Below are positions 12,086 through 24,633 of a DNA stretch of 64,000 nt, piece after piece (the first letter of the stretch is position 1; the number at the start of each line of letters is the position of its first letter). The stretch covers positions 3,102,501 through 3,166,500 of the forward strand of contig OX438760.1 of assembly GCA_949316235.1 (NCBI GenBank). The letters run 5' to 3'. The notes beneath the pieces were generated by a model, which searched no databases, had not been told where the DNA came from, and saw only the letters and a list, made by a program, of their open reading frames with translations. The translations under genes and the position numbers were made by a program. Source of the DNA: Oegoconia quadripuncta (Eukaryota > Arthropoda > Insecta > Lepidoptera > Autostichidae).

Positions 12086-15000
12086 GTTTGTCTTACCATC
12101 CTCCTATGGTATACTGGATGAGAGTTGACAAGCGCTCCCCTTTTGGTTTACTTTGATACTTTACACATACATGTTAAGACAAATTCTAACAAAACAGGCA
12201 TTCCATCCATCCAACATCTGGGTACTTGCTTGCTTCAATCCACCCGTAGTATACTAAGCTCTTTTAACTTGTACACCACTGGCTCCTCATTTTGTTTAAT
12301 CTTGAATCAATAGGATCGCATGCCAATCAAAATTGGTTTTACCTCATTCGTAAATAAATGGTTCCGTTTGTTTTTCAATAAGCTCTGTGATTTTAATTTT
12401 GATTAGTATTATTTTGTTGATTTGTGTACTCTATGTAATCCATCCAACTTCGTACTTGCTTCGTGCTTTCATGCTGCATCCTAGGAACGAATTCGCGGCA
12501 ATTTAGGCTAATTATTAACACGACAGATTGCAACCTTTATCATAGTTGTTTATAAGATCATTATTTTTTGTTTTACCAAAATGAACGTGAATTGCTACAA
12601 CGACGAGCCGCAGTGTTATCTGGTAGAAAGTTCGGGTCATGCTGATTAACGGGGTCGCCGCTAGAATGCGGATGCGTTGTTATTAATCCCACTTTAAATG
12701 TGCATTGTACACGTAATTCAGCTATTGTCTTTCCAAACACTAAATATGTGAGTGTTTCATCATCAGCTTTACACGTCCCCCACTGTTGGGGCACAGCCTG
12801 CTTTCACTGTGATAGCGTATGGGCCATAATCCACTACGCGGGCCCAATGCGAATTTTGTGGATTAGTAGCCACCGACCGCCTCCGTGGCTCAATGTAAAC
12901 AACGTTGGGTTTACGATTCGGAGGTCGCGGGTTCGATTCCCAGCGGGGTGCTTGTTTAAGTACTCGGTTTGGTTGGTGGTAGGGCATTTTAAATGTCCGC
13001 CTGGCTAGCTACCACCATCTTATCTAAATCTGCCGCCAAGCTTCAATGTTAATAGCATTGTTGTGTTCCGGTTGTCAGAGATAAGATAGCCAGTACCCCA
13101 AATGTGTTGGGGTTTCCGGATCAGTACGCTTCCACCTTCGACCTCATCTTCACTTTACATCAGGTGTGATTGAGGTCAAGTACCAACCCGTTGTGCATAT
13201 AAAAAAAAAGACTTAGCTTAACGTCTGCCTTCAATTGACAACAATAAAATTTTGACCGCCATCAGAAACACGCAACACTTTTATTGAAATATCAAGAATG
13301 GTCACCCATCCTAGAATCGCGGATGATCGCGCCAGACATTCCTTAACTTTACTAATGGAATACGACTGCGCTACGAGTTTGACTATATTAATTATTGGAG
13401 GAGTACGATTATTTTTATTATACTCTGTCTGGAACCACGCGGTAAATCTTTAATGCCAAGACGTGTATTTGACAACCTTGACTGATAAAATGATTTTGCT
13501 GTTCACCTTACTTACGTACTCATGCATCACGTGCTAGTTTGTTTACTAGCGAAAAGGAAAACTTTGCTTACATATATTTTTTGTACAGATAAGAAAGTAA
13601 ACGAACTGACGGCCACCTGGGAAATTGTACCGCGTCCATGTATACACGAACATCTGCGCATGATACATATTTTATTATGATTTATTTTAATATTGTTTTA
13701 AAAACGGTTTTAGTTTAGATTTAATTTAGTAATAGGTAGTCTTCTAAACTTAAATGAAACCACGGATGTATTAATAATAGACTGAACTACATTTCTTTAA
13801 CCGCCTCCGTGGCTAAGGCATAATACGAATCGGAGGTCGCGGGATCGATTCCCAGCGGGGTACACGTTTAGTACTCGGTTTGGTTGGTGGTAGGGCATTT
13901 TAAATCTCCGCATGGCTTACTTTAGTAACTTATTGGTAATCTGTGGCATGGCTAGCTCCCACCATCTTATCTAAGTATGCTGCCAAACAGCAATGTTAGC
14001 CAGTCCCCTAAATAAGATGCGGTTTCCGGCTCAGTACGCTTCCATCTTCGGCCTCATCTTCCTTAACATCAGATGTGATTGAAGTTAAGTGCTAACCTTT
14101 TGTGCATAAAATAAATGTCGCATGTCTTTTTAAATATAAGTATTTGTTTCCAAATAAAGTACTTACGAGGTATTAGATAAATTCGTAATCAGATAAGCCG
14201 ATAATGTACCTGTAACCGATTCCTACACATTTACTAATATGTCGCAATCTAACGAGCTATCGACCACAGCAATCCGTGGCCAGCGACAAGCAGCTCAGAC
14301 GCTTTTTCATACATTTTGTAGATACTCGCCGCACACAATATGGTCCGTGGCGGCCACGTTACAGCCGCTGCTGCAAAACGGCGCCCACCGGTGGCCGTGT
14401 TCAATCCCGTTTACGCCGAGCCTAAACGTGGCTAATACTTTCTGTGTCGACACGGGCTACGCTATTCATTCCTCATAACTAGAGACGCGTTTGACCACAA
14501 TCTCACCTGATGGAAAGTGACAATGTAGCCCAAGATCAATCACTCAGTTCCAGTAAACGGCTGTTCACTCTAGATTTTAAAATTCCCAGATTGATAGATT
14601 CGAGAACACCGACGCTGGCGGGAGTTCCTTATCTTAGTAGTCCGCATTATAAAGGAAGAAGCGGAACTTTTAGTGTGAATGTTTGGAATGAGAACGACCT
14701 GGTGGAACCCCTCCCCGGCCTGGTAGTCCGAAGATAGAGTGTGTAAATAAAACAAGTTTTAGGTGTTCGCTATAGTAGAAAGAACCAATATAGAAGATAT
14801 CTTGTTTCTCTATTAAAATTCTTTTATATTTTAATTAATTATTTCCAAACAGAGAATTGCCTCGCGGCACTCGCCACCTCGCGGCATATTTCTACGATGA
14901 CTGTGCGTCTGTGATCTGTGCTCCATTTCAAAATATCAAAACTCCATTCAAATTCGCCATACGGCATTCCAAAACCTTCATACAAACCTCCGATAGCGCC

Positions 15001-18000
15001 AATTGTGAAGGATACGCCAGAAATCGGCTGCCGGTGAATGCTCCATTCAGCCTGTTTATGTTTCAAAATCAAAAATATGTTATTCAATTTATGTTACAAA
15101 AATATCACTATTGAAAGTCAACATGTTATTTTTTAAAATTACATAGCTTCAGAAGGTGTTGTCGTTAGAGAGAAGAAACGACAAGAAACTCCGTAACAAC
15201 ACATCTTTTAAATTGGTTTCCATCTTTACAAAAATATTACATATTACAAAACAAAAGCAATTACCATAAGCGTAGTTAACGACCAGCTAACACCAGACCT
15301 CCTTGTCGCCTAAATAATCATCTATCCTGAAGAAGAAGATCTATCCTGTAATAACCCTTTTTACACCGGGTTTTTTTAATTTGACGTTTAAATTTCTGCT
15401 CTGTTAAACTCAATACATCATGTTCTGGTATTTTATTGTAAAAGCGTATGCTGTGTCCCACAAAAGATGTGCTAACCTTGCTAAGTCTAAATTGTGGAAT
15501 TACAATTTTATTTTTATTTCTAGTGTCAAATTATGATTATTTCATACGCTTTCATACTGGTCTATCGAAGATCTTACACATTAGGTATAATTAATATATT
15601 ATTTAAGTTATTTCATAAGTTGATAGCATTAATAATCAAATACGACTTCTTCCATCTTTTCGCGGCCTTTTCTTTATCGCGGTTACATTGAGTGGTACGC
15701 TTTTTGGAGATCCAATTTTCGATTACGCTATCACATAAATAGGGCTCGATTTCCTTAATGACTTACGTGCTCTTAGATTTGTTTACGCTTGGGACTTGTA
15801 ACTTCATAAGATGGAAGTATGAGGGCGTTACATCATAGATTTCGGTGGCCATGGGTTGTTCCACCATCTCTAGGTATACTGGCCGAACCGTTGGGGTATG
15901 CACGAGTTGCTGCTCGGGGCTCTCTTCATTCGTACACTTGACACCTCTACAAGGCCTTGTTTAGTCCCGATAATGCTAGTTTTCCGGGTTCTGGAGCCTG
16001 ACCCCACAGAACCGCCGATTTCGGTGGCCAGTTGATAATGGAGCCTGCGAACTACTGCAGAATTTGTATTGTTGCAGACGTTGTTTGACTTGTGGCGCCG
16101 TCATGTTGAGACATGTAATGGTGAAGCTATTGAGCTGAAACAAGACATATCTATAACAGCTTTAGCTGTAGGATGCTGTCTTGAAGTTTGTTTTAAGAAG
16201 TTTCTGAGATTGCTATGTAAATTCATACCTTGGATCTGCATGCATGAACTGCAGGCGTACCACGTAAGAAGCGTTTAAGGTTCAACCGCAAAGTTTTGAC
16301 GTTCAACTACGGTCACGTGACATAAACTGCAAATTTTTTGCGGTTGAACTCGGTTTGCAGTTTATCTTCTAACCTAAAAATTTTGACATTGACAACTCGA
16401 GCCGCGAAGTTTCCTACGTACGTTTGTTGATAATATAGCCAAAAAACTTGAAATTTCGTGTTGTTAGCTTCGACATAAAGTATAGAAACGTGATCCAATA
16501 CAATTAAGTGCATGTAAAGTGAAAATCTGAGTGAAGTGTATTTTCTTAAGTTGTACGAAATGGCACGACTGGGATTCTTTCTAAATGAGTTAGAATCGGC
16601 AGAAGCCTATGATGGTCTTCAACGCCAGGAACTCCGGAGGCACCTTAGAACGTGTCACGATAGACATGATTCTTTATTTGGGGAGATCATCCACTTAGAC
16701 ACTATATGGAACAGTTGTAGTAGTCAAAGTCTGTCTGGTTTTTAGGTGAGTGAAATACATTTAGACAATAGATATAGGTATTTTGGAAGTCATTTTTATT
16801 GTTATTGGCGTTCTCAAAGCACACTGGTGATGCTTATTACATCATAGTGTGCTTCACTGTGATCCTATCACTGCTGGCATGATCACCCATGCTTGTGTGA
16901 TATTGTACAATATTACCAATGCTGCTTGATTATCTGTTCCAGAATTATATGATGAGGAACAACATGATCATGAATTGCAGATCCTCAGAACATACAATGA
17001 ACATGAAGCAGTGATACAAGCAGACCCCACCACAAATCGTCAGTTAGCATGAGCTAACTTCCATGAGGAAGTGCTATAAGAGAATTCTTGGTGAACAGAA
17101 TATGGCAAGAGTGAAATTAAGCAGCAGGTAAGTCATACTAATTAATACTGCTATGATATCTTGAAAGAATACAAAAGGCATAGATGCGAAAAAAGTACAT
17201 AAGTACCTAAATCAGATTAAAACTGGCTTTATTTATGAACATAACATTGCAACTCTTATATTTATTTATTTACTTCCAGCAGCAGCCAATGTCGAGTGTA
17301 GAGGCCACACAGGATGCTTGAAACTATATGCTGTCCTAGAACCACCTTCACCAGTGAAAAGCTGAGTATTTCGATTGAAATAGTTATGCTTTTATTTGTT
17401 ATTCACATTATTAATCACCTATTTTTGATTTTCAGGGACAGCGCTCTGGCAGAGAAGCTACATATTTCATTATGAGTTTAAGCTACTTCAATTATTTATC
17501 AATATAATTGGTATTTGTAAATATTATGCTGTGTAGGTAGATACATTTGTAATTGATGTAATGTAATTTGTATTTTCTTAATTTGTTAATATGATTTGGT
17601 AAAACATTTAATTTTGTTATTGTATTACCTTTGGTTTAGGATGTATCTGAATAATAAAAAAAGTATGTTATCCTGGTATAAAAGCATTATTTTTTTCAAT
17701 AATCCTTGTATGTAAAAGTCGGCCCTAAAAAAATATGTAACAGCCGTAAGGCACATAACTGTAAAGTTGAGTTTGTAGGAGTATGTGAATTTAGACAGCT
17801 GTCACTTTGCTAGAGAATCTTCTCACCCTAATCCTAAATATTCCCATATTCTATTCTATTGTCTATTAATTAAAAAGTTTTATACTATATTTTTAGAATG
17901 ATGGATATATACTGATATTTTTTCACCTTGTGGATTGTTAAACCCACCCTGTACATGTACGTTATGGTATTTTGATAATTGAATATACATATAAGAATCC

Positions 18001-21000
18001 ATTGCAGCTTATTTCAGGTGAAGATGTACTATATATATTTTACACTATGTGAGTGTCGAACTTAATTATAGACTGAGTACTTGTCTCATGTGAAATAATG
18101 ATGCTTCAAGGATCACAAGGTCAGGAAAAAGAAGCACCATAAGAAAACCCGACCTTTTTCAAGAATATAAAATCAAATACACAGCCTAAAAAAATAATAT
18201 GTAAATTTATTTAAGAAAATACAAATGATATGATATTTACAAATTAAGAAATACTTAATCAAATAACACAAATATCTTAAAACTAATTTAAAAAGTAGAT
18301 GGCCTCGTCAGCACTGCCCCTGCAAATCAAAAGTAGACTATTAGTAATCACCAAAACCATCCCCAACGATGTAGAGTAAACCCTCCTTGATATCATAACG
18401 GCTTTTTAGAGATGATCTACCCCAGTCTCACACTGGTGCCGCTTTATAGCTGAAGATTACATTTCAGATCATTGTAATACAGAAAAGATATAATAAACTT
18501 GAAAACTATTTACAATTGGGAATTCAGAAGTTAGTTGAGGGGAATGCTATCATTAAAGAGAAGTCAACCTCTTTCTCATACATTCATTATACACATACAT
18601 ATATTTCTCATACATAGGTTTGCTACATTTATCTCAAATGTGATAATCCCTATACATAAGGGTTAGTGTGTTATAAACATATTGCTTGTATCCAAATAAT
18701 AAACTCATGTGGTATTAGATATAAACAAAATAGTAATCTAATAAACCAGACAAAATAACCAATTTCTAGATGTAGGTCAACTCTAAATGCAGCTTATTAC
18801 TTTGTATGAAAAGTGGTCATACTATTTAAGCCTTATGTTCGGTCTGCTCTAATATTCTGAGTTTGTTTATAATCTATAAAAGCTTTTGGTATAAAGTGTT
18901 ATCCTTTAGAGGTTGGTTCAATTCTTATAACGCGTCGGTAACCACATGCACTAACCCTTTACGTTCTACTTACTCTCTTCCCGTTTTCATTCTTCTTCTT
19001 AGCGAGTCGATGGCAAAAACATCACTGTCCCGTCATAATGGGCATTCATCACGCTTCCTAAGTCTTCCCAGAGTTATTGGATGCGCCGGCAAGACGGGAG
19101 TAACGTCTCCCCGTCCCGTCTGAGCAGCGTACACTCGAGTCCTAGGGCATCAAGGAAAACGGGGTACATGGAGCGTAGCTGAAAAATAAATGTTTAACTA
19201 TTTAGTATTTTGTTGTTTGGTTTATTTCGATGATTCTTTAAACACTCTTACTTACCCATTGCAAACGCCAAATGTAAGTTTATATGTATATATATAAACA
19301 AAGTCCAAAGTAAGCTAAAATGTATTAATTTATCAAACGCTCCAAAAACTTTACAACAAACAATAATAATATTATCCGTTCCGTTCCGCGTACGTGAATA
19401 AAATATTGTTAAATGAAATTCTAATTATTGACTTAACAAGTCTAATTAATACGACATTTTCATTTTCAACTTAGGAAATGTCGATATCTAACAATTAGCT
19501 TTTTTAATTCAATTGATAAATAAAATATAAATTAAGTATCTCCACACTTTTGCGTAAAAAGGAACAATTGTGAGTATTGAATATGTGAGTGTTGCTAGTT
19601 TAGGGTTTTTTTTTTTTTACTATAACGTATTTCGTGTTTTTTTAATGTTATCATAATACTTTTGGGAAGAAATATATATTTTTGGATCAATGTACTTGTA
19701 TACAGTCGTTTATAAATAATACACTTATTGATACGTCGTTTAGAAGTTGGTTCATCTATATTTTTTTCGAATGGTAACTCGATAAACCTTAATTTACTTC
19801 TAGGAGCTTACGTGGTACCAAATTTGCGGTCGACCGCAAGCGAGCTAAACCTTAAACTTTAAGGTTGAACCTTAAACATTTCTTACGTGGTACGCCTGCT
19901 GGATGCCGGACTGCGAACGTGTTGTCGGAATCAGTCAGACAGTTCTCGGTTCGATAGTGCATATAAAAATGTGTTTCATTATACCTACACGTTTTGCTTG
20001 CAATGTAATTGAAACGAATCATATGCAATTGCTATCGTTTAAGTATGCGTCACGTCGCATAGCCGGTGTAAATTGACGCTAAAAGAGGCGGACGATTGCC
20101 AGTTAGTAGAAACGAAGAAAATAAAGGCGACTTAATCGTAAAATGTGACAGCTTGAACCATTCAAAATCCGAAATGTAACCATCACCAACGCTTTTCAAG
20201 TGGATTGCTAAGTCCGGAGTATTATATAAGCATGCCCTTGAGGTAACTAGAAAACAAGAAATATTTTGTGAAGAGTCAAGAAATGTGCGTATGATTAAGT
20301 AAAAAAGTAAAGATTGATGATTACCGTGAGTGAGGGGTTATACCTAACCCGTGTCCAGTGTAACTGACTTGTATTATAAACTATAAAATATCTTACGGAA
20401 ATGTCAGATGAGAAATCGGACGTTTAGACAAAGAATTTCTAGATAAGGCATGTTTACGCTCTGAGCCATTGAACTGTTATCAGCATTCAGATAACGGTGA
20501 AAAAAACCTAGTGCCAAAAGTGAATTATTTCAACATAATTGTCAATGAATCAGGCGCCTATCGATTACGAAACTTTGCTACTACGCTGTGTAAATAAATG
20601 TCAATAACCACGCAACGGTATTACTCCATTATTATGTCAAGCATCAATTGAAATATGAGTTCTACATTAAAAATTCTTTATAAAAACAAGCCTGTAAAGG
20701 AAGGGCTAGAATGTTCAGTATTGAATGTTTTAACCTGTGGCTGAGCCTGATTGTAATTTACTGAAAAGGTAATAGACAATGAGGACATAAAGTAATCGAT
20801 GTTTGGAATTATTACAAAGCCGGGGGGCTCAGCCACAGGTTAAAAAGATTCAACACTGAAGAAAGCCTTAAAGCCTATATCTTACTAAGATATCATGACA
20901 GCGCCACTGTTATGTCTATATCTACACATACGACGTTAGGTGGTGGCCGAGTGAGTAAGACGCTGTAAATCTCTACACATATTAGTGGTTACGCCACCAG

Positions 21001-23281
21001 CGGGTAATCCTGGTTACCGCCACCAAATCGGTTGTCTTTCCATGCGGATAGCAGACCAAGGGTACCTGTATACAATTTGTTGGTAGCCCGACTTGTATTC
21101 TAATGAGATATCGCCCTTAGTGCTTCATCATAAGACCCTCATTATCACATGTGATTCTAGTACTTGAAAAAGCGAGTGACGTAAACCCAAAGGCGCAAGT
21201 TTTATTGTATGCCATTGTTGAGATCCTGTGCCCTTTCGGCCTTATTATGAAACCCAGGATACCATCTACGATTGAACTACTGAGACAAATATCTATAGGA
21301 TTGCATTGTTTGGCCATAGGGCCACTTTCCGCCTTCAGCATCAGACCAGCTCAATGATTTAAACCTAATAATTCAGGTATTGATTACCTCGTATTTAATT
21401 TTGTGTCAAACTTCAAGCATTTATTTCAACGTAAGATACATGATATCATTCGTTTGTTGAATGTAATTTTAAATCTACGGAAAATAAAAGGGCTTATTGT
21501 ATTTATCTGTCAGTCAGTATGCCCAAGCTACTACCGCTTCGGAAAGGGAAACCATCTGTGGGAAAAGAAGCGGCGCAAGAAACCCACAGGATCATTATTG
21601 TCCTTTTTTTAAAACAAAAAGTATACAAGTAATACAATTTTATTATTTTTGGGTGCTGGTCGAAGTACACCAAGCGTGTTTGTAATTCAGGTAGTCACAA
21701 ATTTTGTAATAACCTTTTTTTTTTTGCTAATGTTGTTTTGACATGATCTTTAATTTTTTTCTCAGTTAGATTAATGATATTTTTCGAACGTACATAATAT
21801 TGAAATGAAATAGAAATGAAATGACAATCATTTTATTCATGTAGGCAATACAATATGCACTTATGAACGTCACTTGTTTTTTAAACTACCACTAACTCGA
21901 ACTCTCAGTAGTGACTGGGAAGAGCTGGCGAGAAACTCAGAGGGTACTTCTCGTAAATAAACTGTGAAGGACCAGTTAAAATATTAATATCTTTAAGCCT
22001 CTCCATGAGAGAGTCACCTCGACCTAGATTATAAATGTCGAAGCTAAGAGTCGAGTCGAGGATATCCACCGTAGCACTTTATGACAATAAATTTGTCTTT
22101 CATTTTGTATTAAGTGATTTATACGAGAATAGAAACAATAAATTACCGTCGACTTACCAAACTTTCTCACGTTCCAGGTCGTCGGCAAGTTCCTGTCGAA
22201 GCACGAGTTTGACCTCATCTGCCGCGCCCATCAAGTGGTCGAAGATGGCTACGAGTTCTTCGCCAAGCGGCAGCTGGTCACGTTGTTCTCGGCGCCCAAC
22301 TACTGCGGCGAGTTCGACAATGCGGGTCAGTTCACTAGCACTCCAAATACATAACACTATATCAAATAACAATAGAGACGAGTTTCCATGCTCAGCATGT
22401 GCTAAACGTTCCCCCTTACTGCATCTTGACGACTGATTGTAGTGGGCATTGTTCCTTCGAATTCAACTGTTATGGGTTCGCATCCCTAGAGGTGATTGTT
22501 TGCATGATGAATTCGAACATTTAATCCCGAGTCATGAATGTTTATTTCATTATTATATCCATTATTTACTATTCATCGCCTGTGTTCGAAATATTAAAGA
22601 AAATATTTATTGGGTATATCTGCACTGTCGTACTTTCAGTCGTTATTTTGACATGAAATTGGGAGCTCATTTCGAGTATATGTATGTAGTATGTATATCC
22701 TGTAGCCTAAACAGCTTGACCTATTTCGAAGTGCATGGCGTCGTTAGATTCGTATTGATACCTGAAGTGTCATAGGATACATTTTATGGTAAAAAATCCA
22801 ACATGGCGTCCGCAAAATATGCTGTCGGGTTTTTTTTTGTTTTTTAAATACTTAAATAGTTATTAGACTCCGTCAAAGAAAATCGAGTTTAGTATTTTTT
22901 TTCATTTGTTTTTTGACACACTCGTAAATAAACAAAAATATATTTTCAGGACAAAATTAATTGTTAATAGTAAATAAAGGGAAGTCTTATACCTAGAAGA
23001 AAATTGAGATGAAAAGAAGGTCGTCAGCAATTTGCGGATTTACAGTCCCACCTGGAGGAGTAGTTGCTGTCACCAAAGAATGTATACATTATAAGGCGCA
23101 TTGACCCGTCTAACCATTTAAGCTTAATCCCATTCCAGGTGCCCTAATGTCCGTGGACGAGACGCTGATGTGCTCGTTCCAAATCCTAAAGCCAGCCGAC
23201 AAGCGCAAGCTGTACTCCGGCCTCAACATGGGCCGTCCCAACACGCCGCCGCGTGCGCAGCCCAAGAACAAAAAGAAGTGA
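11889..23281 (+). CDS. PP1: Protein phosphatase 1 catalytic subunit, 3' half (three coding exons)
   Basis: This metal-dependent Ser/Thr phosphatase works with regulatory subunits in glycogen metabolism, mitosis and other pathways. The three exons join in frame (phase 1 in, then phases 0 and 1) and encode residues 166-326 in human PP1-alpha numbering. Visible active-site residues are His173 (CCHGG), Arg221 (GENDRGVSF), His248 ([10 protein letters not shown]) and Tyr272-Cys273 ([12 protein letters not shown]). The RVxF-groove strand DETLMCSF is intact. The tail has the TPPR motif, the Cdk-phosphorylated site of PP1-alpha, and ends in a Lys-rich run. The first 165 residues, with the GDxHG and GDYVDRG motifs, must lie upstream of this window because the first exon starts with a split Val codon. 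AATAAA follows 56 bp after the stop. Some normally invariant positions differ (FGTE for FGAE, ALMS for AMMS, TAGWG for TMGWG). It could be the main somatic PP1 or a diverged paralogue. Family assignment is very secure; isoform is not. Confidence 0.95.
12876..13209 (+). repeat. SINE family 1, full length
   Basis: Head CCGCCTCCGTGGCTCAATG with B box GGTTCGATTCC, body, then tail ATTGAGGTCAAGTAC and an A-run at 13200-13209. The bases just before (12790-12870) resemble another lepidopteran repeat (TGGGCCATA.TCC.CTACGCGGGC). Confidence 0.9.
13799..14114 (+). repeat. SINE family 1, diverged copy
   Basis: Head to tail present with internal deletions; B box GGATCGATTCCC. Confidence 0.8.
14490..14755 (-). 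pseudogene. CR1/Jockey-type LINE 3' fragment
   Basis: The tail GACCACAATCTCACCTGATGG is identical to that at 6500. The minus frame shows [15 protein letters not shown], as in the 6478-6940 fragment. Confidence 0.6.
15140..15535 (-). pseudogene. CR1/Zenon-like LINE reverse transcriptase C-terminus
   Basis: The minus frame, too short for ORF calling, reads [48 protein letters not shown] and GYYRID, then DYLGDKEVW after a 19-bp insertion. This is the conserved end of CR1/Zenon-type LINEs. The 3' tail has GAAGAAACGACAAGAAACTC. Confidence 0.75.
16252..19898. mobile_element. 3.65-kb Harbinger-like DNA transposon in the PP1 intron
   Basis: Both ends begin CAGGCGTACCACGTAAGAA and share GTTTAAGGTTCAACC (about 35-bp inverted termini). 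Direct CTG repeats flank it (16249-16251 and 19899-19901). A CWG target fits some PIF/Harbinger families. Inside, the plus strand has decayed exon-like frames (16557-16742 [20 protein letters not shown]; 16942-17043 [18 protein letters not shown]) and AATAAA near 17652. AATAAA on the minus strand near 18200 suggests a convergent unit. No intact transposase. Confidence 0.6.
16557..16742 (+). pseudogene. Decayed ORF inside the transposon
   Basis: An open frame with [19 protein letters not shown] ends in TAG directly before a GTGAGT donor. It may be the first exon of a transposon-encoded protein. The family is not recognised. Confidence 0.3.
20714..20860. mobile_element. Fold-back MITE
   Basis: TTCAGTATTGAATG.TTTTAACCTG...GGCTGAGCC is mirrored by GGCTCAGCCACAGGTTAAAA..ATTCAACACTGAA. 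Confidence 0.6.
21111..21345. other. Segment open on both strands, nature unknown
   Basis: Open frames overlap on both strands (74 and 68 codons) with no family motif. It follows a faint tRNA-like stretch (GGTGGCCGAGTGAGTAAGACG at 20940), so it may be an old SINE-type repeat. Confidence 0.2.
21500..21800 (-). pseudogene. CR1/Zenon-like LINE 3' end
   Basis: The minus frame contains [19 protein letters not shown] and [15 protein letters not shown], the conserved C-terminus, then the GAAGCGGCGCAAGAAACCC tail motif. Confidence 0.7.
21818..22020. repeat. LINE 3'-end type repeat
   Basis: GACTGGGAAGAGCTGGCGAGAAACTC and the following TTCTC motif match the same 3'-end class. Confidence 0.4.
22178..22325 (+). 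CDS. PP1: PP1 exon (residues 231-280)
   Basis: The acceptor is ...CACGTTCCAG at 22177. The exon is 148 bp, entering in phase 0 and leaving in phase 1 (GCG G|GTCAGT-like donor at 22326). It encodes the His248 metal ligand region and the beta12-beta13 loop [12 protein letters not shown], the target of microcystin-type inhibitors in this family. Confidence 0.95.
23139..23281 (+). CDS. PP1: PP1 terminal coding exon
   Basis: The acceptor is ...CCCATTCCAG at 23138. The first two bases complete Gly280. Forty-six codons and a TGA follow. It encodes [10 protein letters not shown], then KPADKRK, then a [12 protein letters not shown] tail with a basic end. The frame matches the preceding exon exactly. 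Confidence 0.95.
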
Positions 23282-23336
23282 GTTCCACACAACACATACA
23301 CAATGAGAGCTCTGTAAAGGTATAACTAGGTATACA

Positions 23337-23342
23337 AATAAA
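23337..23342 (+). terminator. Polyadenylation signal of PP1
   Basis: AATAAA lies 56 bp after the TGA, followed by a T-rich stretch from about 23368. Position and sequence fit a eukaryotic poly(A) signal; use is inferred. Confidence 0.6.
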
Positions 23343-23779
23343 ATGCATCAAACTTTAATACTTTCGCCTTGTTTTTTTTTTTAAATTCCGTGGATATCTG
23401 TTAGTTTGAAAGGACAAATTATAAGTCGCCCACAGAGAAACTGCAACAAAGTTAATTATTTTCCCTTTTTTTAAATTCCGTAAAAATCTGTTACTTTTGA
23501 CAGGACAAATTATAAGTCACCCACAGACAAATAAAGTGCACCAAAATTTCATTCGGCCTTTTTTTTTATAACAAATGGGCGACGTAAGGACTAATTTTTA
23601 ATTTCATGGAAATCACCACTGTCTAAATCTTTCTAAATATATTTAAAAATGTGACTACGTAGGGACCATTTTTACATTAGTAGAATGTATTGTATATCAG
23701 TTGATCTCTTTTCTACTGCCGTGAGGATCCTGAACAATGACTGTGACAATGATTAAAAAAATAACAAATTTTATTGTAA

Positions 23780-23905
23780 ACGATGTCTCACGATCATCAT
23801 CAGCCCGTAAACATCCTTCTGCAGGGATATAGACCTTCCTTCGTATAATGAGGGAATATGGGCCATAGTCCGCGACGCCAATGCGGGCTAGAGACTTCAC
23901 ATGCC
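23780..23905 (-). repeat. SINE family 3 fragment
   Basis: CATCAGCCCGTAAACATCC.TCTGCAGGGATATAGACCTTCC and TGGGCCATAGTCCGCGACGC match the body of the tRNA-headed repeat at 49488-49795. Confidence 0.5.
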
Positions 23906-24107
23906 TTTGAATTTTAATTTCCCTAACGATGTCTATTGAAGTTTAATTTAGGACTCATTACGCTTGTCAATTTGATTTCATTCATCCAAAACTTTGATGC
24001 AGTTTCTTTGGATGTGTGTTTTAAATGAAGACCACACGAAAGATGCTGAAGTCGCTTCATAAGCGTATTGGCGCGAACAAATGTTGAAATAATACGTCTA
24101 GACGCCG

Positions 24108-24633
24108 ATCCAAAATCATCATCTTCTTGCCCTAGTCTCAATTTATTTGGGGTCGGCGCAGTATGTCATTTTCTTCCCAGCTCCTTTATCACCCGTTACC
24201 TATTTACACACTTTTCGTTTATATCACCCCTCACACAATCCATCCATCTTACCCGTGGTCTTCCTCTTCCTTTCCATCCATCGAGATCCATATTCATCAC
24301 TCTCCTAATAACATGCGCTTAATTCCTCCTTATAACCTGTTCACACCAAGCTAAACGATTTCCTTTCAACTTTGCTGTCACGGGTGTCACTTTTAAACTC
24401 CCTCTTACATACTCATTCCTTGTTTTATCCAACCTCGTCACTCCACTCATCCATCTTAACATTCTCATCTCTGCTGCATGTAGTTTTCCTTCATCCGTCT
24501 TCCCCATGGTCCAAAATTCCGAACCATACATTACGACAGGTCTTATTACGGTTTTATCCAAAATAGCGTGCAGAATTCGACATTTGTGTTTAATTTTCGA
24601 GAAATCGTGTAAGTTCTCGAATATTCGTTGCAA
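24108..24633 (-). pseudogene. RTE-type LINE C-terminal fragment and 3' end
   Basis: The minus frame (104 codons) reads VVMYGSEFWTMGK, HAAEMRMLRWMSGVTRLDK, RNEYVRGSLKVTPVTAKL and RLAWCEQVIRRN, the C-terminal motifs of RTE-type reverse transcriptases. The low end has the RTE 3' sequence (CCCCAAATAAATTGAGACTA). Confidence 0.8.

Larger units (their letters stand above)
12086..22177 (+). other. 10.1-kb PP1 intron
   Basis: Bounded by donor GTTTGT and acceptor TTCCAG. It holds two SINE family 1 copies, three LINE fragments, a 3.65-kb DNA transposon and a fold-back element. Stretches 13210-13798, 14756-15140, 19902-20713 and 20861-21500 show nothing I can name. 20940-21010 is faintly tRNA-like. Confidence 0.7.

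Noticed and set aside
14239..14478. 79-codon plus-strand ORF with mixed composition
   Set aside because: No recognisable motif or splice context, and it abuts a LINE fragment; not supported as a gene.
18863..19123. 86-codon plus-strand ORF
   Set aside because: Within the DNA transposon. It overlaps, on the opposite strand, a non-coding repeat motif shared with 3790 and 32937.
22035..22436. 133-codon plus-strand ORF
   Set aside because: Out-of-frame reading across the PP1 exon at 22178-22325.
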